64,000 nucleotides of DNA from Coniella vitis (Eukaryota > Ascomycota > Sordariomycetes > Diaporthales > Schizoparmaceae): positions 2,542,001-2,606,000 of the forward strand of contig WUJK01000007.1 in the NCBI GenBank assembly GCA_011317545.1, in the 5' to 3' direction. Position numbers and translations under genes: made by a program. Numbering within the stretch: the stretch's first letter is position 1; each line of letters begins with the position of its first letter. The notes beneath the pieces were generated by a model. The model worked only from the letters and a program-made list of their open reading frames with translations. It was not told the origin of the DNA and ran no database searches. Positions 52,976-64,000 of this stretch are shown piece by piece.

Positions 52976-53465
52976 GGTGGTTTTGGTGTTTTGCCGTGTT
53001 GTGTTTTGTGGGTATTTTGTGTTCCTGGATGGGGATTATCGGCCTATATATTGTGTATATTTATCAAGTGGGTTTCCATTACCTGTCACCAGTGATCCTG
53101 CGCCCTGGGGCTCTACGATGTAGCCTCCTCGTGGATATCCCGTGACGTTCAACTCTCTGTAGAGGTCAAGATTCAGGGAGCCGAAGAGGGATTGGAAAGA
53201 GGAAACACTATTTCATACCGAGGGTGCAGCTGGACGAGTATTTCATACAATATCGAGACTGGAAAGCAGAAAAGATGCCATTTTGCTGATGATAAAAGCA
53301 AAGTGAATCAACAACTCAAATATACATTATCGTTTTCAACCAAAGAAGCCAACCACAACGCCTCTCCATACGATTTCCAACAGCAAAGGTATCATCACTC
53401 TTCTAACCACGAAACGAACCCCCCAAAACCAGGAAAGAAACAATGATCATCCCAAGGGAAAAAGA
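52976..53465. other. Convergent 3' spacer
   Basis: 490 bp between the stops of the UstYa-like and HypX-like genes. Nothing recognisable beyond probable 3' UTRs. Confidence 0.5.
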
Positions 53466-55713
53466 TCACTCTTGTGACCCATAATAACACGCAAAGATCG
53501 TCTCACGATCCTCCCTCACGGTGACCGTGGTGTCATCCCTCTCTGCCACCGCTGCCGCCTCCTTCCCGAGCGCAGCCTTGCCATCCTGCTGCGGGCTCCG
53601 TCCCGGCTTCTCCGTGCGCAGGTACGTCTCGGCCAGGTCGAAGCTGTCCATCTCTTCCTCGTCCAGCAGACGAGACGACGACGACGACTCCCCCTCGCCG
53701 CCCCGGCCGCGCCGATGTTTGGCAAAGCGCAACGGCGTCGCCACAGCCTTGGCCTTCCTGACAAACGCGGTGCGCCGGCTGTGGTAGCGAACCGACCGCG
53801 GGCCCCAGAAGTCCTGCGCCATCTCGCCCAGCTCCATGGCCCGCGCCCGCGCGAGTCCCCGCGGCGACACGTCGACCCGTGCCTTCCACGCGCCCTGCAC
53901 ATAGCGCGGCGAGGGAGGGTCGGTGCTCCCAGTCTTGTTGCTGTTGCTGCTGTTGCTGCTGTTGCTGCTGTTGCTGTTATTGCTGTGGTTCAACAAGGAG
54001 TTGGCCATCAGCCCACCACCACCACCACCACCACCACCACCACCACCACCATTGTCCCTCCGCTGCCGCCCCATCGACTTGACCAAAGCCTTGACATGCT
54101 CCTGGATGCGCGTCTCGAGCAGCGGCCCATGCCCGTGCAGCACATGATCGACCAGCCCGAGCGCGCGCGCATCGTACGCCGACAGCGGCGTCATGTCGCG
54201 CAGCAGGCGCTTGGCGCGGTGCGCGCCGCAGCGGCCCACGTAGCTGAGCGAGTGGTACTCGGACCCAAAGAGCCCCAGCGCGCGGTACGCCGGGTTGAGC
54301 ACGACCTCGGCGCCCGCGACGACCACGTCGCACGCCGTCGCGAGCGCGACCCCGCCCGCGGCGGCGTTGCCGCGCACCCCGGCGACGGTGAGCACGCCGC
54401 GCGAGGGGAACTCGTGCAGCAGCGCGTGCACGACGTCGTTGATGCGGTTGATGTTGTCCCACGAGGCTTGCGCTTGCGCTTGCGCGTGCGCTGAGCCGTC
54501 GGCGGCGGCAGCCTCGATGGCGTTGAGGTGGATGCCGTTGGAAAAGTAGTTTGCGCCGCCCATGAGGATCACGGCGGCGAGCGGCCGCTGGGGCGTGTGC
54601 TGGGCGAGCACGTGGTCGAGGGCGGCGAGCAGCGCGTCGCACTGCGCGGTCGACATGGCACCGTTGTAGAAGGCAAAGTGCACGTAGGCCACGCGGCGCG
54701 GCGAGTAGGGCGCGTCTTCGGCGGGGGCGAACTCGACCCAGATTTCTTGGTGGGTGCCGTAGAGGGACTTGGCCCAGTTCTTGGTTGGGACGGGCCTGAC
54801 GAGGCTTGGGGTCGCCGTGGTGGTGTGGTAGGAAGAAGAAGAAGAAGAAGAAGATGATGATGATGATAGTGATGATGATGAAGAGAAAGTTGAAGACGAC
54901 GACTGCAAGGAAGCAGAACAAGAAGACGACAAGGCGCGGAAACAAGGCATGGCCACATCCTCGGCGGCGAGGACGCCCATCTGGACGAGCGCCGAGACGG
55001 CTGGCACCTTGGGCCACAGCTGCGCATCCGCCTTCCTCTTGACGCGCCGCACATGGGTGATCCAGACGCCGAGGTGATCGGCCGTCTTGATGCAGACGGC
55101 CTCGTCGCGCACGGCGGCAACGGACCCCGGCGCGGCGGCACTCTTGGTGATCCACGGATCCTCCTCTATGGCGCCGCCGTAGACATACATGCTGCTGCTG
55201 CTGCTGCCAAAGACGGACGACAGGCAGCCTGGCTGCGAGTCGGAACAGCGGATCCGCCGCGAGATCTCGCGGGCCGAGTGGCGGGCTGCGTCGAACTCGC
55301 GCTGGCTGGCCTTGAGCAGCGGACGGTGGCGCGTCGCGCCGCCCAGGAAGGGCTTGCGCAGGCTGACGGACTGCTGGGAGAAGAGCGCGTCGGGCACGAG
55401 CCGCGGGTGGATGGCATTCGACCAGCAGCCCGGGGTGAAGAAGGGCGGGTGGGCGGTCGGCGGGCTGGCCGGCGGCGTCAGCGGCCCCGAGGCGCAGGCC
55501 GCCGTGTTGACTCGGTCCACGGCAGCGAGGCAGGCCGACACGGCTGCGCGCGTGACGGCGCCGCGGTACAGGCTCGACTTGGTCAGGCTGGCGTCGTCGA
55601 TGTCGAGGGGGAACTGCTCAAACGCCCAGACAGGGCCGCCGTCGAGCTCCTCTTCGGCCTGCAGCACCGTGACGCCCCAGTACGGCCGCCCCTTTTCGCT
55701 GAGCGAGACAGAG

Positions 55714-55744
<31 letters not shown>

Positions 55745-56081
55745 CAGGCACGGGGGTGCCGTGGAGTCGCTCCAGAAGCACCGCGGCGTCTGCTTCGGCG
55801 CCGTCGTCGCCGAGAAGCACCCAGTCGAGCGACGAGGGCCCAGCATCGCCCGGCGGGCCCGGGTGGATGATCAGCGTCATGTGGCGCTCGCAGACGTCGG
55901 TGGGCACGCGCGTCGTCAGGAACGGGCAGATGATGAGGTCGGGCTGGGCCAGGGCGACGGCCTCGCGCACCGTGTCGTCGGAGAGGGCATACTCGATGGT
56001 GACGGCGTGCAGCTGCGACAGGCACAGGTAGAGGCGCTGCGAGAGAGAATTGTGTGCGGTGCAGAGAAAGAGGATCTTCAT
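53466..56081 (-). CDS. HypX/HoxX-like formyltransferase-crotonase fusion protein
   Basis: 871 aa, single exon, ATG at 56081. The N-terminal half resembles the Fmt/formyl-THF domain of bacterial HypX: it starts KILFLCTAHNSLSQRLYL and has DLIICPFLTTRVP and HPGPPGDAGPSSLDW (73-87). WGVTVLQAEEELDGGPVW matches the formyltransferase DxG region. The C-terminal half is an enoyl-CoA-hydratase (crotonase) domain: AVILMGGANYFSNGIHLNA, then GVRGNAAAGGVALATACD and VVLNPAYRALGLFGSEYH. Bacterial HypX makes the CO ligand of [NiFe]-hydrogenase from a formyl-THF/formyl-CoA intermediate. A fungus is not expected to have that enzyme, so the role here is unknown. Fungal insertions include GSGS repeats (about 110-121), a Ser-rich block, a poly-Gly run and an Asn/Ser run. 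The domain boundaries are intact and no frameshift is seen. Confidence 0.85.
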
Positions 56082-59000
56082 GGTGGGCCGCCAGACTCGC
56101 CAACGAGGCTATATCAGGATATCTCTTCTGTGGCCAGGCAAAGTATCAAGAGCGAGAGACAGCGAGCGAGAGAGAGCAAGGCAACGGGCGTGGGACAATG
56201 GCACCCATAAATGCGCTCACGGCCAGATCATTGCCAGGACTGCACATCCGTGTAGAATATCCTCATCATCCAAGCGTCCGTTCTCCCTGCCCTGCCCTCC
56301 ATATCACGAGTCGCAAACTCTACCAAAGCCCACGGCCCAAACACACGACCCATCTGCCGCGTCCAGCAGGGATGGCAAGCACCGTGGCGCCGGGCCCAAG
56401 GCTGCGCGAAGCTTAAGTTTCCTCGCGGGGGGCCAGGCTAAGCCAGCCATCGAATCATGAACTTCCTGCGTGGCTGGTGGAGCAGCTGCGCGACGGGGGC
56501 CAGAGATGGACGGCTGTCAAAGCCTCCTTGGCAATCAAAATGCCTTCCAGCCGTGGGGACGTCCACGGGCTGGTCCTTTCGGCCGTCTGCTCCCCCTTCG
56601 CTGGCCCTCGCTGCCAGCAAGCCATGATGCGCTTTGTGGTGCGATCGAGCCCTCCAGAGGGCGCCACCAAGCCCAGCTCCAGCGCCGCAACCCCACGGCT
56701 GCCTTTGTCTATCGCTGACCTGCTGCAGACCAGCCTGTGTGGTGTTATGAGGATGGAGGAAGCCCATATGCCCTCGTCTCGACCGTGTACTATGGTGCTA
56801 CTCTGGTATTCGGTGTGTATCGGCGTGTGGCAGGCCCGAACAGTTCCTATAGCCGATGCGGAATTATTCTGGCAAGGTTGCCCCCTGCGCAGGATTGTTG
56901 TCTCCTTGGCCGTGACCAGTCCATCACAGGGTTGAGACTGTTCGCAGTGTCCAGCAAAGGCCCCTTCGTGAACAAAGACGGCAGCAAGCGTCTCTGCCAT
57001 TCACCACTCCACCAAGCACACCGTGCTCTCACCCGCGGGCTTACCCCACTGATAAGTCAGGCCCCTCAGTTCGTCTCATGGGTCGTATTCGCCAACGTCA
57101 ACGCAAAGGCCAAAACTATAAATCACGGCTAGCAAGTGCCGTGTCTTGAGATCCGCTCCGTCCTTTGGCGGGGACGCGAGAGGGCCGAGAGGGCCATTCG
57201 GGCTCATGGCACTGTACGTTGGCAGTTTGGCTCTGCCTAGGGATTGCTGAGTTGGTGAGCGTCGACAGATATCTGAACCAGAGTGATGGGCCACACTGCT
57301 CCACCGACTTGGTCCAAAACACAGAATGCCTTGGCCCGCGGCTCACCAGCCATAACTGTGTTCGAAGCTAGCCCATACATGACTCCTCCATCCAGTCGAG
57401 GTGAACAAAGGCACATTCATTCTCTTTCCTGACGACATACGCCCATATAAAACAGCCCTGCCATGCTCGCCACCCCGACGGCTGTCTCGCCTCGCAGGGC
57501 ATCGCCAACCTCCCACTGGTTCCCAATATCAACGTGACTTTCTCACTGGAACTCGTCGTTCCTATAAACCAGTCACAATGGCCACTGACTCTCGACCCGT
57601 GGGATCTGTCCAAACACGGCCTTTTGGATGGAAAAGAGAAAGCAAAGAAGACGGAAAAAAGAGATCGCGCAACGACACCGCAAAGCCAGCCCACTCTCAT
57701 TTGAGGATGGAGGAGTCGGTGAGATGGCAGGCGGGCGGCCCATGCATTTGCGCATGGTACCCGATCGACGCCCCGTCAGCCGCGCTTGGCTGCTTAGCGC
57801 GAGGCCCGTGATAGAGTGCGTGCTTTGTCGTCTTGGACCTTCTCTGACACGCTGTCCGTGGTGGGGGGCTGCTTTGTGTGACTCGTGGTGGTGGTTGGTT
57901 GGCGGCAACCCTGTGATGGCCGTGTAGGTAAAAGAAGCCATATACCGTAGTGCTCTCTCTGCATGCAAGTCCTTTGGGGGGGCACGGCTCCTTCACTCGA
58001 GTTCTCGTGTACCCCTTTGCTTGCGTCTATGACCCAAGCCCTTAGTTATCAATACAACTTATTATACTTTACATAAATGATATACAAGGCAGCAGCCGTC
58101 GCTGGATAGAGTTCAAGACGGGTACGTGGCGCCAGAGATAGGAGACAAAAGGGACGGAAAGAATATCAAATCCTGGATTTCGTGTTAGCCAGGCCTCGCT
58201 CCATGGCCACGTTGCCTCATTAAAGATCTCAGGCAAGAGTTGAGACGCGGTGATATAGAACACTGACTTTCCCCAAGTTAAGTTACGGTGCAATCACAAA
58301 TGGATTTTGGCTCGACTTTTGCCGCATGAGCAATAATAGGGCACACGTGAAAGACTCCGAATACATGTGTTTGGGATAGGTGCACATGGCTAGAGCATCG
58401 AAGACTTGGCGACTTCACCTTTTGGCGTTGACAAGGCTTGACAGGTGTCAAGTGTTTACTTGTATATTCACAGGGAACCCCGCTCACACCGCATGGATTT
58501 GACTTCGTCTCTTGAATTACTTGGTATGTGTCAACATGGAGAGGGTAGCTTAGGAGACACATTCAAAAAGTAGCAAGAAATAACCTTGCAAACAGAGATG
58601 TTCAGTACTCGGGTAGAGAAATGCGATTCGCCAGAGCCTACGGCTGGAGTTCTCAAGCTTATATAGGTCAGACATCTGATATTCGTAGATATTACTAGCA
58701 GTGATATCTAGCCAACATGCAAAATATGTGTATTGATACGGCCTTCCAAGGACTTGTACAGATCATCAGTCATGGCTGCCTTTTATGTATGATCTGGTGC
58801 GTACTTTGAAGAAGCTTGTGCGATTTCCAATATTTGTCTGAACGCCTGGATTTGATATTGATAACATTTCCCTTCAACCGATATACACCCATTTGCGCTT
58901 GTGCCTTATGGTACAAGTGTAGCTGCAATTGGAAGATGTTGTAACAAGTCTGTTAGATTCCAATGATAAAGAGCGACTCAGATTTAGTTCCATCTTTGGT

Positions 59001-60531
59001 TTAATTATATCAGGGGAAGACTTGCCCAAGTCTCGTTGACATTATAATTGAACATATTAAATCTATTTCGAACCACAGACTACAATCACTTGATTCAAAA
59101 ACACAAAAAGAAAGACAATAGAAGCAAAACATTGGCGTCAATTACATCAAGTCTCTGAAGCTCAAATGCGAACTCGAGGCGTTCAAACAAGCTTCTCTGC
59201 TTGTCAAGCCCTTGGTTGATTGAACACCGAGAACAACAGTACGAGATTAGTTACTTCTTCAAAGGCCTACCATGAGCCGAAATGTACGACGGCTAATAAT
59301 CGTAAACTATGAGATCTTCCTTGACCTAACTTCAGATATCAGCCAAGTTGAACCAGAGACTCAACAACACACCAGGGAGAGACATGGCTCGTTCCGGAGA
59401 TTCTCATGCTATGTGGGCACTGAGGACTGGCCTAATTGAATATAAACATCAAGTAGTGAGAGCAGATGCATTAGCACTAACCGAGTAGCAGCCGTCCGTA
59501 GACTTTCAGATGCCGTCCTGATCATCCAACAACGAACGGCGAGCTAGCCAAGTTCAAGTTAGGATATAATAAGATACCGCGAGCCTATCCGAGGTTCCTG
59601 TTGTGAAGCTGGAGCTACTTATTGCGGGCTTTGCTTCGTATGGCTTCTACTTTTCACCAAACACGAGTACATGTACATATACTCAGCCAGATCTGAGAGC
59701 CACGTCTGAGGGCCAGCTTTCCACAACGCACCTCAGGATCCTTGGAACTCTGAAAAGACATGAGAGTATTGCAAGAGGACACCATCTTCAGCTCGAATCC
59801 ATACATCGTAATCGATTCGTTGGTCAACGTGTCCCCTCTTTGCGCCCCGCGCCCTACCAGCAGCCGCCATTCCCAACGCGTCAGGATCAAGCGACTTGGC
59901 GAACCACCTCCCAGGCTTGTGACATGACAATGACCTGCCTTATGCGATGGTGCTTTCCCCAAACCGACACGGTCGATGTGAGGCTATGGAAGGAGGAGCC
60001 CCTGCCTGCGAAGCGGCCCGTATCTCAGTCGACCCAATCAAGTCTCCGCTCCTGCCCAAGAACATGTATATTTATCGTCCAAGGGCGTTCGTTGGGTACT
60101 TGAATTCCAGTGTGGAAAGCACCGTATTTATCCAACTCCCTCGTCCAAGTGTTCTTCCTTTGCCTGTGCTTGCTCGTGAGCTGTGTTTGACTGCTGAAGT
60201 TGCTAGTTCCACTGCCCAAAACACCCCCTCATTCTAAACCTCCTCCGGAAGTCGAGCATCTCTAGTTTCTCGCTACTTTATATATATATTATCTTTCTGC
60301 AAGACGGGGCAAAAGCACAACTTGTCCTGTTCCGCCTCTTTCCTTTCCTGAGAGCTTTGTATATCTACCTCTCATCTCCCTGTTCCCACACATTCGCTTC
60401 CTCGGTTCGTTCTTTTCCAACGTAACCCCATTTCGCTCCTTCGATATCGTGCTATCGAGAACACCTAGGTATTCCATATCAATAGCAGCATTGACAAACA
60501 GCACACTTTCTTTCCACTATCCTGGTATCGT
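56082..60531. other. 4.4-kb gene-free stretch
   Basis: No supported gene. The first 2 kb are GC-balanced with overlapping, domain-free frames on both strands. From about 58.0 to 59.6 kb the DNA is AT-rich with only short frames, a second island like the one at 22.4-29.3 kb. A TATA-like TTTATATATATATTA lies at about 60277-60291, roughly 250 bp upstream of the DUF3712 gene, with pyrimidine-rich leader sequence after it. Confidence 0.5.
60277..60291 (+). promoter_or_regulatory. TATA-like element upstream of the DUF3712 gene
   Basis: TTTATATATATATTA, about 240-255 bp upstream of the ATG at 60532, followed by CT-rich sequence suited to transcription initiation. Position and sequence are the only support. 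Confidence 0.4.
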
Positions 60532-61905
60532 ATGGAGATAGTCAACATGGCGAGCTTTGAACAAATGAGTCGGACCGCAACCCACGGCAACAAGGAGAAC
60601 TACAATGTGAATCATGCCGTGGAACACCACGTTGAGCGCCGCACAGCTCTCCAGAGATTCCTGTATCACCTTCGCAGGCACCGCTGTGTCTATGGCGCTC
60701 TGGCAGCTCTCGCTGTCACTCTGGCCGTCTTGCTGCCGGTCCTGTGAGTCCCTTGGACGTTTCCTTGCACCATTCATTCCCACAAGCCTGTCCCATAGTT
60801 AGCATCACTCTTATCCCACAGCCCTTTCACCGTGATCTCGGCCACAGAATCAATCTCATATCCCCGACAACGTGACCTTTACTAAGACCAAACAACCAGG
60901 TTCTTGGTCATCATCCCGACTGTCATCCACTCTATCGTCACCACCGCCGAGCTGCCCATCCTGAACGGCTCCCTCGTGCCCGTTTCGGCCTCGCAAGCTC
61001 GCCTCAGCCTGGTGACCGAGCTCAAGTCGCCCCCAGGCATTTCTGTCAACCTCGCTGCTTTCAAGCTTGAGCTCTACAACCCGAACTCGATTTCTGCCTT
61101 GAATTCGTCCGCAAACAGCACCTCCAAGCCACCAACCATCCTCGCCCTCTCGGTTCCCCAGCACAAACTCAACGGCCAGTCCACCGTGGTCATCCCCGCA
61201 CAGAACGTCACCATCGCCAACACGACCGAGCTGAGCAGGTTCCTCATGCACGTCTTGGCCGCCCAGGACAAGGCCACTCTTGGCGTGCGTGCCGTCACCA
61301 CCGCCCGGATCGCCGCGAACAGCTACCCCGTGAAGTTGGATAAGAACGTCACCTTTGCTGGTATGCGTGGGCTCGCTGGCTTGCAGATCCTGAGCACTAC
61401 CGCCATCGCCAATGAGGATCCGGCCTCAATGGACCCGGCCACGACGTTGCGAGGATCCTTGGCTCTGCCAAATTATTCGCCCTTGCACATTGGCCTCGGA
61501 GACCGGGTCACGTACAAGGTGCTTTCCTCTGTTAGGAGCAACAGCAGCAGCAACAGCGACGTGCAGATTGGCGACGCCACCGTGCCCAACCTCATGCTGC
61601 AGCCGGGTAACCAGACGGTCAACTTTGAGAGCACGGCCAACACGGCTACCATCATGTCGAACCTCGAGATGCTGCTCAGTGGTATGGACAAGCAGACGGG
61701 CGAGCTCGGCTTCAGCGTTGTGGGTGACAAGGCATACGTCGGCGAGGAGCACATCCCGTACCTTGACGGTGTTTTGCAGGATGTCAAGGTGCAAGGCCGA
61801 CTGCCTTTCTGCGAGGCGCTCAAGCTGGTCAATATGATGCAGGTGTCCTTGGATGTGATAGACCTGATTGATGTAGATAAGATGACGGAATGTGCGTCTA
61901 TCTAG
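60532..61905 (+). CDS. DUF3712-type membrane protein (AsmA/LEA-like fold)
   Basis: CDS is join(60532..60743, 60900..61905), 405 aa, with a 156-nt intron (donor GTGAGT, acceptor CCAG) splitting the membrane helix. An alternative start at 60547 (MASFEQM) is equally plausible. A hydrophilic N-terminus is followed by a basic stretch (RFLYHLRRHRC) and one transmembrane helix (about 52-80, ALAALAVTLAVLLPVLFLVI). A large extracytosolic beta-rich domain then contains LKLELYNPNSIS-type strand patterns (FKLELYNPNSIS), repeated N-glycosylation sites (NGS, NSS, NST, NVT, NTT) and the terminal EALKLVNMM. This layout matches fungal DUF3712 proteins, usually placed in the vacuolar or late secretory membrane. 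The molecular function of the family is not established. Confidence 0.8.
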
Positions 61906-62378
61906 TGGGGGAGGCCAACAGGGTCTGACTACATTCCACATGGCCAAGAAGTTGGATCGGGCTGGGATGAGTTGTGATGTGGCAGAGGATCAGAAAATCA
62001 TGATGGTGGACTTGGAGGAAACAGATATCAGAGCCGACAGACCTAGAGCCAGCCTGCAAGACACCGCTTGGTCGACCAAGTTAGCCCACGAATACAAGGG
62101 CGTCAGAGGAGAAGACCTATAGCCCGGTAATTAGATGATATTTTGGATACTCTCGTATAGCAGACCATGAATGCATGCAGTTTGCTGTACTTGATGGCTT
62201 CATCTGCATCCATCTCAAATTCCAAGCAAGGACAAAATCAATAGTCGTAGCTTGTCTGTCAAAAGCAATTCGTCCTTTCAAACGGGATATAATCTCGTAC
62301 AATTGTTCAGTCTCATTTCTCTTTCTTCTTTTCTTTCTTTCTTTTTTTACCTTCTTCAAACAAGCATGTATTCATCGC
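61906..62378. other. Convergent 3' spacer
   Basis: 473 bp between the DUF3712 stop and the prolidase stop. A T/C-rich run (62317-62347) lies next to the prolidase end. No gene supported. Confidence 0.5.
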
Positions 62379-64000
62379 TCAGCTCGACGAAATGAGCTTT
62401 TCAATCTCATCTGCGTCCTTGATGACGGTCGTTAGGTTGTTGCAGCCAGTAGGTGTAATGACCACATTGTCCTCGATTCTATTTCATATTGACCAAACGT
62501 TAACAAACCTTTTTGTCCACATCATCAAAGTCTGGTAATGAATTGACCGGGTTCTGATCATTCAAGGATAAATAATGGCTTTTTGACTTACCTCACACCA
62601 CCCACATCCCAGTACTTTTCCAGCACGCTCTCGTCAATGTACTTGGCCGTTGCGGGGTCCTTGAGTGCAGGCTCGATGATGAACTTGCAAAAGTAAATCT
62701 GTCGATCGATCCACAATAAAAGGTCACATGGGGTTAGTTTTCGGGAATAGCTCTTGATGTCAACACGGGGAAGAGAAGAAGAAGAAGAAGAAGAAGAAGG
62801 AGAAGCAGTACGCACACCTGGCTCGACGGTAATGACAGCTCCAGCAGGCAGCGTGCCTCTCTTCCTCAGATAGCGAAACATGGTGTCCTTGTCGGCATAG
62901 TTGGGGTTACCGCCCGTGTCGTGCGTGTCCATACCCAAGTAGTGGCCCAGTCCGTGTGGGAAGAAGGCAACGCTGGTGCGGCTGCTGAAAATTTCCTCCT
63001 TGTCACCCCTGAGGATACCCAGCTCCAGGAGTCCGTCAATGGCGATGCGGTGCGCCGTCTCGTGCACGTCGTCCCAGCTCACTCCTTCTTTGAGCATGGC
63101 GATGCTCTCGTTTTGCATCCGCAGGACAATATCGTAGATGGCGCGGCTCTCGGGCGTGAACTTGCCGTTGACGGGGAATGTGCGCGTAATGTCACTGGCG
63201 TAGCAGTCGAGCTCGCACCCGGCGTCCATGAGAACATTGAGCTTGCCTGCGAGGGGTTGGTCGTTGCGGACGTAGTGCAGGGTGGCGGCTGCGCGGCCCG
63301 AGGCGGCGATCACGTCGTAGGCCATGTTGCGGGCGTTCTTGTCTGTGCAGTTGGCAAGGAAGGCCGAGTGCAGCTCGCCTTCGTTGGAGGCGTGCTTGAC
63401 CCTTTGCATGACGGCTTTGTGGCCTGCGGAGGAAATGGCGTTGGCCTTCTGAATGAGGGCGATTTCATAGGGGCTCTTGATGGAGCGGCTGTTCTCGATG
63501 GCTTCCTTGAGGATGCTTAGGTTCTTGTCGTCGAACTCGAGAAACGTGATGTCGTCCGAGACTTGGCCGGGGACGGCAAAGACGGTCTTGGAGGACGACG
63601 ACGACGAGGCCAGGTGGGCGAGGGAGCCGTTGACGTCGGTGGTGTACCGCACATCGTCCACGTCGTATTCCTGGAGGGCCTCTTCTGGCGAGAGAGGAAG
63701 ACCGGACCAGATCACGGACTCGGGGTCGACGGGGGGAATGTACAGGGTCGCCTTATCGGTGCTGATATCGTACGTGTAGTGGCAGTCGGGCAGATTGCAA
63801 CCCGTGAGGTAGTAAAAGGAGCGGCGTTGCCTGTGAAGACCAAGCGTTAGCAGGCCAAGCCTTCAACCACCGACCAAGTTCCGGACGAGAAGCGAGTGTG
63901 CCACCAACCGAAAGTGCTCCTCCTGGTCACAGTCCTCGTGCAGCTTGGCCTTCTTGCTCTCGACGTAAATGACGCCCGTCGCATTGGGAATCTTGTTGCG
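62379..64000 (-). CDS. Xaa-Pro peptidase, prolidase type (M24B), partial at 5' end
   Basis: A dinuclear metallopeptidase that cleaves Xaa-Pro bonds in small peptides, probably cytosolic. CDS is complement(join(62379..62478, 62592..62698, 62816..63830, 63909..>64000)), with introns of 113, 117 and 78 nt (one containing a GAA microsatellite at about 62774-62800). The N-terminal creatinase-like domain is partly visible (RRSFYYLTGCNLPDC). The pita-bread catalytic domain shows the metal ligands in order: Asp in LMDAGCELDCY, Asp in ASDITRTFP, His in HGLGHYLGMDTHD, Glu in VITVEPG and Glu in IEDNVVIT. The splice after EPG joins PG to IYFCKFIIEP, as in eukaryotic prolidase-type enzymes. The 5' end lies beyond the right edge, so the start and any targeting signal are not visible. 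Confidence 0.93.

Noticed and set aside
55053..56210. Plus-strand frame opposite the HypX-like gene
   Set aside because: Arg/Gly/Ala-rich complement of the HypX-like coding sequence, without domains.
59603..60103. 166-codon plus-strand frame upstream of the DUF3712 gene
   Set aside because: No domain, no conserved-looking hydrophobic pattern, and the leading TATA-like and leader sequences lie further downstream.

Overview
This window is from the nuclear genome of a filamentous ascomycete (Pezizomycotina, most likely a Sordariomycete). The evidence is short GT-AG introns of about 70-200 nt, pyrimidine-rich leaders, GC-rich exons beside AT-richer intergenic DNA, many microsatellites, an intron-containing tRNA, and typical fungal families: a CFEM-like protein, a CRH-type GPI transglycosidase, HsbA, UstYa/DUF3328, DUF3712, Vam7 and App1. 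All coordinates and splice sites were read by eye from the sequence. Nothing was searched against a database.

Layout. 1-1.8 kb: 5' part of the tRNA pseudouridine synthase PUS1 (minus strand, runs off the left edge). 4.4-5.7 kb: a nickel/cobalt transporter, convergent with a CFEM-like single-pass membrane protein (5.8-7.1 kb). A 5.1 kb gene-free stretch leads to a large calpain-type protease (12.2-16.2 kb). It is followed by a multi-pass membrane protein of unknown role (16.8-18.2 kb, minus) and a CRH-family cell-wall transglycosidase (19.2-20.5 kb, minus). 20.5-30.4 kb is a gene-poor, partly AT-rich island. It holds one tRNA-Gln with an intron, a long hairpin, a short tandem repeat and unidentified coding-like fragments. 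30.4-31.7 kb: a flavohemoglobin-like NO dioxygenase with an altered distal heme pocket. 33.0-35.3 kb: a proline-rich, coiled-coil membrane protein of unknown function.

38.5-49.3 kb is a housekeeping block: the vacuolar SNARE Vam7, the EB1-family protein Bim1, the ribosome-biogenesis helicase Drs1 (divergent from Bim1), and App1 phosphatidate phosphatase. 50.6-56.1 kb has an accessory flavour. It carries a secreted HsbA-like protein, a UstYa-like (DUF3328) membrane protein with both HxxHC motifs, and, on the opposite strand, a HypX/HoxX-like fusion of a formyltransferase domain and a crotonase domain. After another 4.4 kb gene-free stretch come a DUF3712 membrane protein (60.5-61.9 kb) and the 3' part of a prolidase-type Xaa-Pro peptidase, which runs off the right edge.

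There is no operon-like organisation. The genes look independently transcribed. The observations most worth pursuing are the HypX-like gene in a fungus, the flavohemoglobin with Leu at both CD1 and E7, the HsbA/UstYa/HypX neighbourhood, and a short motif (core TACATAGTA) repeated about a dozen times in intergenic DNA.
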